From JAABTH01 sp964492615 (lineage in GTDB: Bacteria > Bacillota > Dethiobacteria > DTU022): a DNA stretch of 64,000 nt. Positions 9,920 through 17,729 of the stretch are shown here, one piece after another; within the stretch, counting starts at the first letter, position 1; the number at the start of each line of letters is the position of its first letter. The stretch spans positions 62,001 through 126,000 of the forward strand of contig CAZBKZ010000001.1 of assembly GCA_964492615.1 (NCBI GenBank), read 5' to 3'. Below the pieces are notes generated by a model. It saw only the letters and a list, made by a program, of their open reading frames with translations. It did not search any database and had not been told where the DNA came from. A program made the translations under genes and the position numbers.

Positions 9920-10717
9920 TTACCTGAGTGGTTCGAGTTTAATTGAGCCGTTGGAGGTTGCTATCTGAACATTGAATCCTCCGCCGTTCATCGTTCCGGT
10001 CAGGCTTGTCTGATCCATTGCTGAAGTTTCAATATTAAGGCCGTTAAAATCCAGTGACCCGTTGGAAGTATTAGCCTTGATATCAGCCTCCAATGCAGGA
10101 GACATGAGCAGGGTGATAGAACCGTTACTGGTCTGGATATCAAGATTTTCATGCAACGCAGGGAGTTCAGCGCTAATACTGCCGTTTGAAGTATTCAACC
10201 CTGCCAGACTGCGCACTCCTGAAACGTTAATATCACCATTGCTGCTGCGAGCAGATATAATACCGTTAATCCCTGAAGCAGTAATTTTACCGTTTGAAGT
10301 TCTTAAATCGGGGTTCCCACCAATATTTTCCAGATTTATGTCACCATTTGAACACTCAATCGAACCGACTGCCAGGTCTCCCGGAAGTTTGATTTCGTAA
10401 CTGACAGAAACTCTGGTTTCACCATATGGATGAACAGTTTCAATAAACAATGTTTCCGCTATGTCGATATTAATATCGACCTGATCCAGGGCTTCCTGCC
10501 CGAAGTAACTATTCTTGGTTGCCCTTATTTCAACTCTATCCTCATCCCAACCGCTAATAGTAACACTCCCGTTCGGATTAATAACCTCAATTACCGTTCC
10601 GGATCTAACCTGGTAGGCCTGCAGAAATTCCTCTGTTGTCACGGTATTGCTGCAGCCGGTGAATAAAAGCAAGGTAATCATGGTTAATATATAAAATGTT
10701 TTTCTAATTCTTACCAT
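9920..10717 (-). CDS. DUF4097-type beta-solenoid lipoprotein
   Basis: The 265-residue product has a lipobox (LLFTGC) and a mature region built from short repeats centred on SNG followed by D/K/S and a hydrophobic residue; at least seven copies are visible (for example CSNGDI, TSNGKI, SSNGDI, TSNGSI). This is typical of the DUF4097 putative adhesin family, expected to fold as a beta-solenoid outside the membrane. The role is unknown. It is the first gene of a probable unit with the two SLC13 permeases. Confidence 0.82.
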   Translation of the reverse strand: MVRIRKTFYILTMITLLLFTGCSNTVTTEEFLQAYQVRSGTVIEVINPNGSVTISGWDEDRVEIRATKNSYFGQEALDQVDINIDIAETLFIETVHPYGETRVSVSYEIKLPGDLAVGSIECSNGDINLENIGGNPDLRTSNGKITASGINGIISARSSNGDINVSGVRSLAGLNTSNGSISAELPALHENLDIQTSNGSITLLMSPALEADIKANTSNGSLDFNGLNIETSAMDQTSLTGTMNGGGFNVQIATSNGSIKLEPLR

Positions 10718-10894
10718 CCCATCACCCTCCTCCCAGCTGATAAAATACTAACCCTCAAAATACTTATGTAATTTAAGTTCCTGTACGCATAATAATATCC
10801 CGATTTACAAGTGGAAATCAATAGTAAAACCTGATTTGTGTTTATTATTTATGATGTGCTCTTTCCCGCCCCGCCTTAATAGTGTATATTAGTT

Positions 10895-10912
10895 CTTAGT
10901 CTATAAACTAAG
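10895..10912 (+). promoter_or_regulatory. Small inverted repeat before the EamA gene
   Basis: CTTAGT and ACTAAG flank a 6-base loop immediately upstream of the ribosome site of the EamA transporter. It could be an operator or a leader hairpin affecting translation; nothing else supports either reading. Confidence 0.3.
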
Positions 10913-10927
10913 TAAGGATTGATATGT

Positions 10928-11887
10928 ATGAAGCATTATCTGCCATATCTGGCCGGAACCGGAGTTGCCCTGACCTGGGGTCTCTCATTCATGTTTACCA
11001 GGGGCGCTCTCGACTCGCTATCTCCATTCCACCTTCTTGGTCTCAGGTTTGCTGCTGCTGCTGCTGCCATGGCCCTGCTCAGAATGCTGAAATTAATCAG
11101 AATCAATTTAAAGTTTTCCGATTACTTCAGCCTGCTTCCACTTTCCCTGTTTCAACCTATTTTATACTTTTCTGCAGAAACAATTGGTATCATGCTCACT
11201 TCTGCTTCTTATTCCGGGATGATCATTGCTGCAATTCCAATATTTGTTGCCATTCTATCTGCTTTAATACTGCGTGAATATCCAAACCGCGTGCAGATTG
11301 TTTTTATTGTTGCTTCGGTTGCTGGTGTTATTTTCATAGTTTTCATGGATAACCAGGCTATTGAAGGTGTCAATTCAATCGGTACGCTGGCTCTACTGGG
11401 AGCTGTATTATCTGCTGCCTGCTATAATATTGCGTCACGCAAAGCATCAGTTGTTTATACACCCATCCAGACCACCTGGGTTATGATGGTTGTAGGAGCT
11501 ATTATATTTAACTTTATTGCCCTCGCCCAGCATTTTCTTTCCGGAAGCATTGCTTATTACTTTTCACCTCTTTCGGATTTATGGATAAGCATTATCTACC
11601 TTGGAGTGGCTTCATCCGTTGGCGCTTTCTTTCTTTTTAATTACGTTCTAAGCAAAGTCCCTGCCACCCAGGGCTCGGTCTTTGTTAATATGGTTACTGT
11701 TGTTGCGATAGCCGGCGGTGTTATATTCATGGGAGAGTCTATATTTTGGTATCATTTAATCGGTACCGCCGCTGTAATACTTGGCATCTGGGGTACAAAC
11801 CGTTATGCCGCACAACAAGGTAAATATATTGATAATCAGGATAAAAGCGATTCTAAAGAGGCGGTCAAACAAGGCCAGGCATTTTAA
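10928..11887 (+). CDS. EamA/DMT-family transporter
   Basis: The product has 319 residues and about ten hydrophobic helices arranged as two EamA repeats, the fold of drug/metabolite transporters. The opening LTWGLSFMFTRGAL is characteristic. The ATG at 10928 is preferred over the TTG at 10919 because GTAAGGA precedes it at a good distance. Such proteins usually export amino acids, metabolites or nucleotide-related compounds; the substrate is unknown here. The gene is divergent from the DUF4097 gene and converges on the MATE gene. Confidence 0.9.
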   Translation: MKHYLPYLAGTGVALTWGLSFMFTRGALDSLSPFHLLGLRFAAAAAAMALLRMLKLIRINLKFSDYFSLLPLSLFQPILYFSAETIGIMLTSASYSGMIIAAIPIFVAILSALILREYPNRVQIVFIVASVAGVIFIVFMDNQAIEGVNSIGTLALLGAVLSAACYNIASRKASVVYTPIQTTWVMMVVGAIIFNFIALAQHFLSGSIAYYFSPLSDLWISIIYLGVASSVGAFFLFNYVLSKVPATQGSVFVNMVTVVAIAGGVIFMGESIFWYHLIGTAAVILGIWGTNRYAAQQGKYIDNQDKSDSKEAVKQGQAF

Positions 11888-11916
11888 CCTTCCTCCGGAA
11901 TAACTTTACTCACCTG

Positions 11917-13380
11917 TTATTCAGTCCGGGCCATTGATGCTGCTAACATTTTATCAGTAACCCTGCCATTATCAGTATTCCATCGATAGAGCAGGAATAC
12001 TGTAACTATTACTGTGGCAATTTCTGCAAAGACAGGTGTTATCCAGATACCCGCTTCTCCCCATATTACAGGAAACAGAGCCAGCCCGATAACATTAAAA
12101 ACCAGCCCGCGGGACAGGGCTATGAGTAAAGAGCTGCCTGCCCGCTCCAGGGCTGTAAAAAACATTGAGCTGATAATCCCAATCGGCATAATCAGAAGCG
12201 CCCAGCTAACCATTGATGTTGCCCTCAGGGTTATAGCAACCGTTTCCGGATGATCCGGAATAAACATGGTTACCATACCCGCCGCCTGCCAGCGTAACAG
12301 GATAAAGAACAACCCCGCGGCAATAACGGATACAGTAATAACTCTCCCCAGGGTCCCCCTGACCCGGTTGGTAAGCCCGGCTCCGTGATTATAGCTGAGA
12401 ATTGGTTGAGAACCTATGCTAATTCCCAGGAAAAACACTGTTCCAAACATAATCAGGTATTGCACCATGGCAAAAGCGGCAACACCTTCACTACCGATAT
12501 AACTTAACAATGCCCTGTTAAATAAGAAAGTTGTAACCCCTCCGGCAATACTGTTAAAAAGCTCTGATGAACCGTTAACAGCAATCGTTCGCAATGCTCT
12601 GAAACCCCCACCGGGAATACCAATCTGAAGTCCCGGTTTATTTTTAATTTTTTTATATAAAAAATAGGCAACAAAAATCAATGCGCCCAGAGTCTGTGCT
12701 ATTCCTGTTGCTAATGCAGCCCCGGAAATTCCCATGCTAAGGGGAAAAAGAAATATGTAGTCTAAAATAATGTTCAGAATCGCCATAGCTACCATAACGC
12801 CGGTAGCCAGATTTGGGCGTCCGTCATTCCGAACAGTCTGTTCAAGAATGAAGATCAGGATCATCGTTGTGAAAAAGGGGTACAGAGTAACCAGGTATTG
12901 CCCGGCCAACTCTCCCAGGCTACCTGAAGTACCAAGGATCGTAAGAATAGGGGAAAGAGCAACTATTGTTAAAATACTGCATCCTATACCGAGGCCGGTG
13001 CCAAGGGATATAACCAGACCCAAAACTCTACGGGCTTGTTTACTTTTTCCGGCCCCCTGAAGCACGGCAACCCGGGCATTGCCACCAACTCCGATCATGG
13101 CTGCCAGACCAATAAAGAAAGCCAGGATTGGATATAATATATTAACCGAGGCCAGGGCCTCCGGGCCAAGACTTCGCCCTACCATTACAGCATCTGCCAT
13201 GTGGTACAAAGACATAAAAAGCATTGAAGCTATCGCCGGCAAAGCATTCTTTAATATCAATGCTCCCAACGGATGTCTAAGAAACAATTCCCTGGCCGGA
13301 TCTTCGTTTACTGGCAGGGCAGATCCCAAATCATCTGAGGAACATAGTGAGTAGTTTTTTTCTTGATCGTCGTTTCGCAT
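11917..13380 (-). CDS. MATE-family efflux transporter
   Basis: The 487-residue protein has about twelve membrane helices and typical MATE sequence, such as SLYHMADAVMVGRSLG near the N-terminus and the SIGSQPILSYNHGAG segment at the start of the second half. Members export cationic drugs or metabolites using a sodium or proton gradient. The ATG at 13380 has GAAGGAG upstream. It stands alone and converges on the EamA gene with only 29 bases between their stops. Confidence 0.93.
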   Translation of the reverse strand: MRNDDQEKNYSLCSSDDLGSALPVNEDPARELFLRHPLGALILKNALPAIASMLFMSLYHMADAVMVGRSLGPEALASVNILYPILAFFIGLAAMIGVGGNARVAVLQGAGKSKQARRVLGLVISLGTGLGIGCSILTIVALSPILTILGTSGSLGELAGQYLVTLYPFFTTMILIFILEQTVRNDGRPNLATGVMVAMAILNIILDYIFLFPLSMGISGAALATGIAQTLGALIFVAYFLYKKIKNKPGLQIGIPGGGFRALRTIAVNGSSELFNSIAGGVTTFLFNRALLSYIGSEGVAAFAMVQYLIMFGTVFFLGISIGSQPILSYNHGAGLTNRVRGTLGRVITVSVIAAGLFFILLRWQAAGMVTMFIPDHPETVAITLRATSMVSWALLIMPIGIISSMFFTALERAGSSLLIALSRGLVFNVIGLALFPVIWGEAGIWITPVFAEIATVIVTVFLLYRWNTDNGRVTDKMLAASMARTE

Positions 13381-13615
13381 GGTTTAACTCCTTCAATATA
13401 TATTAGCATTGTAAAACTGCCAATACTATAGCACTTTGGACCGAAACGACAGGTAAGGTCCGACAGCAGTAAACAGATTAGTTCGGAAGGATGATTTTCT
13501 TTCAAACCTGAGTACATGCAGGTATCGTATATGACAACATTATTTACTGAAATATTGCAGTTCTCAGTACCTGTCACACAGGGGCAAACCTCTCAGAAAC
13601 ATGCTTAATATTAAA

Positions 13616-15094
13616 CTATTTACGAAACTGCTTTTTATCATTATTGCAGATAACCTGTATCACCTGGCGCCCTGAAAGCATTGCTCCGGGCAAACCGGCT
13701 GGCGGATTAGTCCATTGCCCTACCTGGTAGTAGTTTGACAGCCCGGGCAACCTGGCTGGTATTTTAAATCTCCCGGCATCAGGAGGCACGATCCAGGACA
13801 TATAAGCACCCTTATAAACATTCGTATAGCGATAGTAACTATAGGGAGTGGTAACATCAACAACCTTTATATTGTTTTTAGTTGCTGGAAATCTTTTATT
13901 AAGCTCGGGAACCACTTTTTCAACAAGTTCATTTTTTCTTTCCCTGTAGAGCTCTCTGTTCTTTACTGATCCTGCCCAATAATCATAACCCGAGCTAAGT
14001 GTTGCAGTAACAACGCTCTTTCCTTCGGGAGCAAGGGTCGGATCAAAAGAATAGTTCGTCAGGTAAAGATATTCATTAAATACTCCACCCAGGTTAATCG
14101 GGTTGGCCAGCCTTACTGCCACTTTATTTTCTTCTCCAGACAAATCACTATCAATTCCAAAAGATATTTGAACCGAAGTATATGTAGGCAATGATTTAAA
14201 ACTTTCTTTGATCAGGGGACTGTTATAGCGGCCACGCAGCAGTTCATAAACAGAGTGATAAAGGTCAGCCGCGGATATAATCAGGTTGCCTCTGACTACT
14301 GTACCGTCTTCCATTCTTAAACCAACAGCAAAATCTTCTTCAACCAGGATTTCATTTACAGGATTGTTATAATTGATCACTCCACCAGCCTCTAAAAAGC
14401 TGGTTTCGAGTGCCCTGGCAAACCGCAGCGAACCTCCTTGTGGAAATCCGGCATCACCTGCATGGTGAGAAGCAAGGGTGCTGATCACAGCCAGCATGGA
14501 ATATCCACTGGGCATAATCTGAGAAAGGGCGTCCCGAAGAAAAGGGCTTTTAATCCTGCTGATGTATTCTTCTATCGAAATTCTGGAAAAGCGACCCATA
14601 ATTTTAAAAAGGGGTAACATCCTGAACAACATGGGAACCATATCCCAGGCTTTCATCAGCTCATCCGGTTTATCCAGGGGAAATTCGAGGCGAGACATTT
14701 TTCTGGCTGCACCTGTTATCTCTTTTATCACCAGCTCATCATCAGGAAAAAACTCAAGCAGGTGTGATTCAAGTTTATCCATGTTGTTGTAGATATTTAC
14801 TCTTTCGCCAACTGATCCTTCAACTGTCATGAATTTATCATGATTGATTATTTCCATTTCATTTATCGGGCAGACTTCACGCCAGAGTCGATTAAACTGA
14901 CTACCCGAACCGCTACCGACCAGCCAGTGTATGCAGCCATCAAATATAAAACCATTACGTTCCCAGGAAGTGCACAACCCCCCTGGTAAATGATGCTTTT
15001 CATAGATAGTTACCTCGTACCCATTTCGGCAGGCATGTATCCCGGCCGATAAACCAGCAATGCCTGCTCCTATAATCATTATTTTTTTAGTCAT
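13616..15094 (-). CDS. FAD-dependent oxidoreductase, phytoene desaturase/retinol saturase-like
   Basis: The product has 492 residues. The N-terminal dinucleotide-binding motif GAGIAGLSAGIHACRNGY is followed by an acidic strand end (TIYEK) and GGLCTSWERNG, as in CrtI-type desaturases, isomerases and retinol saturases. The C-terminal FAD-binding part includes GLPGAMLSGRQ. The chosen ATG has GAGGAGG just upstream; that ribosome site lies inside the last codons of the radical SAM gene, and the genes overlap by 8 bases, so they are translationally coupled. The substrate is unknown; no carotenoid genes are nearby. Confidence 0.85.
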   Translation of the reverse strand: MTKKIMIIGAGIAGLSAGIHACRNGYEVTIYEKHHLPGGLCTSWERNGFIFDGCIHWLVGSGSGSQFNRLWREVCPINEMEIINHDKFMTVEGSVGERVNIYNNMDKLESHLLEFFPDDELVIKEITGAARKMSRLEFPLDKPDELMKAWDMVPMLFRMLPLFKIMGRFSRISIEEYISRIKSPFLRDALSQIMPSGYSMLAVISTLASHHAGDAGFPQGGSLRFARALETSFLEAGGVINYNNPVNEILVEEDFAVGLRMEDGTVVRGNLIISAADLYHSVYELLRGRYNSPLIKESFKSLPTYTSVQISFGIDSDLSGEENKVAVRLANPINLGGVFNEYLYLTNYSFDPTLAPEGKSVVTATLSSGYDYWAGSVKNRELYRERKNELVEKVVPELNKRFPATKNNIKVVDVTTPYSYYRYTNVYKGAYMSWIVPPDAGRFKIPARLPGLSNYYQVGQWTNPPAGLPGAMLSGRQVIQVICNNDKKQFRK

Positions 15095-15998
15095 AACCGA
15101 TGACCTCCTCAATGGAAATTTGTTTTAGTTTTTGCTGCTCAAGTTTTTCACGCATCGGTTTCATATAACTCCTGGAAAGTCGATAATGGTCTCTTAAACT
15201 ATTAAATTTTTTATATAAATTGTCTTTATAATTTTTTATAGCTCCACCCCCGGGATAAAGCTGTTTAAATGGCTCTAACAAATCAGGGAAATGGTCTTTC
15301 ATAAAATCAAAAAACACCTTCCTTGTTGCTCCCCTTAGATATAAAACCCCAGGCAACACATAGTCTACCTTGCAATCTGCACCATTGAATAAAAGGCCAT
15401 CCAAATTGACAACACTATCTGTTAATAACGGGATAATAGGCATGATGTGCAAGCCGGTGGAACAACCGGTTCCGGCAAATTCTTTTAAAACTTTAAAACG
15501 CTCAGCAGCTGGCGAAGAACCTGGTTCAATCAGTTTCCTCAGTTCTTCGTTTATTGTAGTTATTGTTGCCGCTATATTAACATAAGTTATCCTGGATAAC
15601 TTATCGATCAGATCAAAGTCTCGTAAAATCAGGCTTGATTTAGTTGATATTATAACCGGTGTTTTATATTTAATCAGCAGTTTTAAAATCGCCGGAATAA
15701 TTTTATACTCTTTTTCTGCCGGTTGGTAGCTGTCAGTTACTCCTCCAAGATTAATAACATCACCATTCCAGTTCGGTGAACTTAGCTCCCGTTCCAGAAT
15801 ATCTACAATATTACTTTTAACATATATTTTATGATAAAAATCTTCCTTATATGTATGGCCAAGATGGCCATGTGAATAAAGTGCATAACAGTAACGACAG
15901 CCGTGCGCGCACCCCCTGTAAACATTTAAATCCCACCCGTAAGGTATTTTTCTTTTCAGTTTTGTCAGGGCTGTTTTAACTTCTAGTTCATTAAACAT
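15087..15998 (-). CDS. Radical SAM protein of the spore photoproduct lyase-like family
   Basis: The 303-residue protein carries the cluster motif CAHGCRYCYA near residue 30, preceded by NVYRGC, which is typical of the SPL-like radical SAM proteins (SplB/Rv2578c type). It lacks the C-terminal cysteine context I would expect of a true SplB, so DNA repair is not implied. It is the first gene of a two-gene unit with the FAD oxidoreductase. Confidence 0.85.
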   Translation of the reverse strand: MFNELEVKTALTKLKRKIPYGWDLNVYRGCAHGCRYCYALYSHGHLGHTYKEDFYHKIYVKSNIVDILERELSSPNWNGDVINLGGVTDSYQPAEKEYKIIPAILKLLIKYKTPVIISTKSSLILRDFDLIDKLSRITYVNIAATITTINEELRKLIEPGSSPAAERFKVLKEFAGTGCSTGLHIMPIIPLLTDSVVNLDGLLFNGADCKVDYVLPGVLYLRGATRKVFFDFMKDHFPDLLEPFKQLYPGGGAIKNYKDNLYKKFNSLRDHYRLSRSYMKPMREKLEQQKLKQISIEEVIGYD

Positions 15999-16164
15999 AT
16001 TGAGCTCCCAGCTGGAGTAAATTTAATTAATGCTCCACAACCTAATATATTGTACCTTAATATGGACAGATATTCTATGAACTATGCGTAAAAGTTACAT
16101 TTAACAACTACCTTGTTAACTTGCATTTCTGCAACAGTTATTTATAATTAAAAAGTATTGCCTC

Positions 16165-16211
16165 TTTCCGGTTGGCACAACAATTGATAGTATACTATCA
16201 ATAACCGGAAA
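16165..16211 (+). promoter_or_regulatory. Nested inverted repeats, probable operator of the MFS gene
   Basis: An 18-bp perfect palindrome, TTGATAGTATACTATCAA (16184-16201), is enclosed by a second inverted repeat, TTTCCGGTT (16165-16173) with AACCGGAAA (16203-16211). It ends 26 bases before the MFS start codon and contains a TATACT -10-like box. This looks like a regulator-binding region over the promoter. Confidence 0.55.
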
Positions 16212-16237
16212 ACAGATACCGAAGGAGAAAATAATAA

Positions 16238-17479
16238 ATGAAAAAAAAGTGGGCAGTAATGTGGTCAGTATATCTTGCCAGCGTTACAGTAATTGTAAAT
16301 CAGTTTAAAGTGCCTCCCGTGCTACAGACTCTTATTGCAGAGATGCAGCTTGACCTGGCCACAGCCGGTTTAATGATGTCTATCTTTGCTCTAACTGGAG
16401 TTATTCTTGCATTTCCTGCCGCTTTGCTGATGGGGAAATATGGTTTAAAAAAAAGCGGTCTCCTCGGACTGGGCTTTACAGTAATCGGATCAATAGCCGG
16501 TTCGCTTTCTACGGGCGCAACAATGCTCCTGCTGGGCAGGGTTATTGAAGGTATAGGACTCGGACTGATCGCGGTTATTGCTCCTGCCGCAATTGCCCTC
16601 TGGTTTAAGCCAGATCGGGTAGGTTTGCCTATGGGCATATGGGCAACATGGATGCCTGTAGGCAGCGCTATTGCATATAATATAACCACTCCGATTCAAG
16701 CATCTTTTGGCTGGCAGGGGGTGTGGTGGTTTGGAACAGCACTTGGCCTAATTTCTTTTATAGTATATGCTTTATTCGTTACCTGCCCACCTGTAACAGA
16801 CAAAAACAAGATTACTGCAAAAAAAACTTATCCAGAAATCTCTTTTACGCAGGGGCTAAAGACTCCGGCTATATGGTTGCTGGCAATTGGCTTATTCGGC
16901 CCAACTTTTGGGACTATCGGTTATACAACCTGGTCCCCGGTTTACTTTAATGAAGTATTCTTCATAGACGCTGTTAAAGCTAACTTTTTTACCAGCGTTG
17001 TTTATATAGTTAAAATATTTGGAGCTCTCAGCTGCGGCTGGGTTTTAAGCAGAGTAAAAGATCGTAATTTAGTCTTAATCGGGGCAAGTGTGCTAGCGAC
17101 TATTGTTTACCCAATAGGTTTTACTTTAGGATCTGCCGGCCTCATACTTCCTTATGTTATTCTGATCGGGTTTGTTCCGGCTTATGTTGCCGCCACTACC
17201 TTTGCTTCTGCGCCTACTGCAGTGCCTTCCCCTGCCCTGGCAGGGCTGGCCATGGCAGCTGTAATGGTTGGTCAAAACAGCGCCACTCTTATTGCTCCCC
17301 CGCTAATGGGCGCTGTTATTGAAAGAACAGGCAGCTGGGCTGCCGCGGGCATCCCCATGCTGGTTGTTATGATCCTGTCAACAGCCGCCCTTCTGATATA
17401 TTACAGAATAAAAAAATTGACTACCGGCAGCTCATACGATAAAGAAAAAATCGAAAACGCCTTACTTCAGAAAAGTTAG
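16238..17479 (+). CDS. MFS transporter
   Basis: This 413-residue protein has twelve predicted helices with a central cytoplasmic loop around residue 190. The loop between helices 2 and 3 (GKYGLKKSGLLG) and the helix-4 segment GRVIEGIGLGLIAVIAPAAI are typical of the major facilitator superfamily, closest in style to the cyanate/nitrate-type (CynX-like) group. AAGGAG precedes the ATG. The gene is alone, behind nested inverted repeats. The substrate is not evident. Confidence 0.88.
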   Translation: MKKKWAVMWSVYLASVTVIVNQFKVPPVLQTLIAEMQLDLATAGLMMSIFALTGVILAFPAALLMGKYGLKKSGLLGLGFTVIGSIAGSLSTGATMLLLGRVIEGIGLGLIAVIAPAAIALWFKPDRVGLPMGIWATWMPVGSAIAYNITTPIQASFGWQGVWWFGTALGLISFIVYALFVTCPPVTDKNKITAKKTYPEISFTQGLKTPAIWLLAIGLFGPTFGTIGYTTWSPVYFNEVFFIDAVKANFFTSVVYIVKIFGALSCGWVLSRVKDRNLVLIGASVLATIVYPIGFTLGSAGLILPYVILIGFVPAYVAATTFASAPTAVPSPALAGLAMAAVMVGQNSATLIAPPLMGAVIERTGSWAAAGIPMLVVMILSTAALLIYYRIKKLTTGSSYDKEKIENALLQKS

Positions 17480-17521
17480 CTGCTACAACAGTATTTAAAG
17501 CTTAGGATTCTATGACATTAG

Positions 17522-17550
17522 TTGACTTTTATATATAATGGTGACATAAT
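17522..17550 (+). promoter_or_regulatory. Sigma-70-type promoter of the c-di-GMP riboswitch
   Basis: TTGACT (17522-17527) and CATAAT (17545-17550) are separated by 17 bases, and the riboswitch begins about 10 bases later. Confidence 0.75.
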
Positions 17551-17559
17551 AAGAAAAAT

Positions 17560-17645
17560 ACTGTTAGGGCAAAACCATTGTAAAGTGGTGACGCAAAGCT
17601 AAAGGGGCCGCAAAAATTTTTGCAGAGCCAGCCAGTTGCCGGTTA
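17560..17645 (+). promoter_or_regulatory. Cyclic-di-GMP-I (GEMM) riboswitch
   Basis: The stretch contains the conserved class I elements in order: GGGCAAAACC at 17567, then a short stem with GTAAAG loop, GGTGACGCAAAGCT (the strongly conserved tetraloop-receptor part), a second arm with GGGGCCGC...GCAGAGCC, and a closing GCCAGTTGCC at 17631-17640. A hairpin terminator follows, so the switch probably acts on transcription. The gene behind it is a secreted metalloprotease. Whether c-di-GMP turns it on or off cannot be settled by eye. Confidence 0.9.
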
Positions 17646-17655
17646 GAAAACTATG

Positions 17656-17684
17656 ACCCGCCTCACTGTTAAGGCGGGTATTTT
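17656..17684 (+). terminator. Terminator of the c-di-GMP riboswitch
   Basis: ACCCGCCT and AGGCGGGT form an 8-bp stem with an 8-base loop, followed by ATTTT. It lies 45 bases before the metalloprotease start codon and is the likely expression platform. Confidence 0.8.
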
Positions 17685-17729
17685 AAACTGCAGGTTTAGA
17701 TAAAGAGTATAACTAAAGGCGGAAAAAAG

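Noticed and set aside
13308..13577. 89-residue minus-strand frame upstream of the MATE gene
   Set aside because: It overlaps the MATE start in another frame and has no family resemblance or good ribosome site.
16172..16188. TGGCAC-N5-TTGAT upstream of the MFS gene as a sigma-54 promoter
   Set aside because: The -12 element has GA in place of the near-invariant GC, and the site overlaps palindromes that explain it better.
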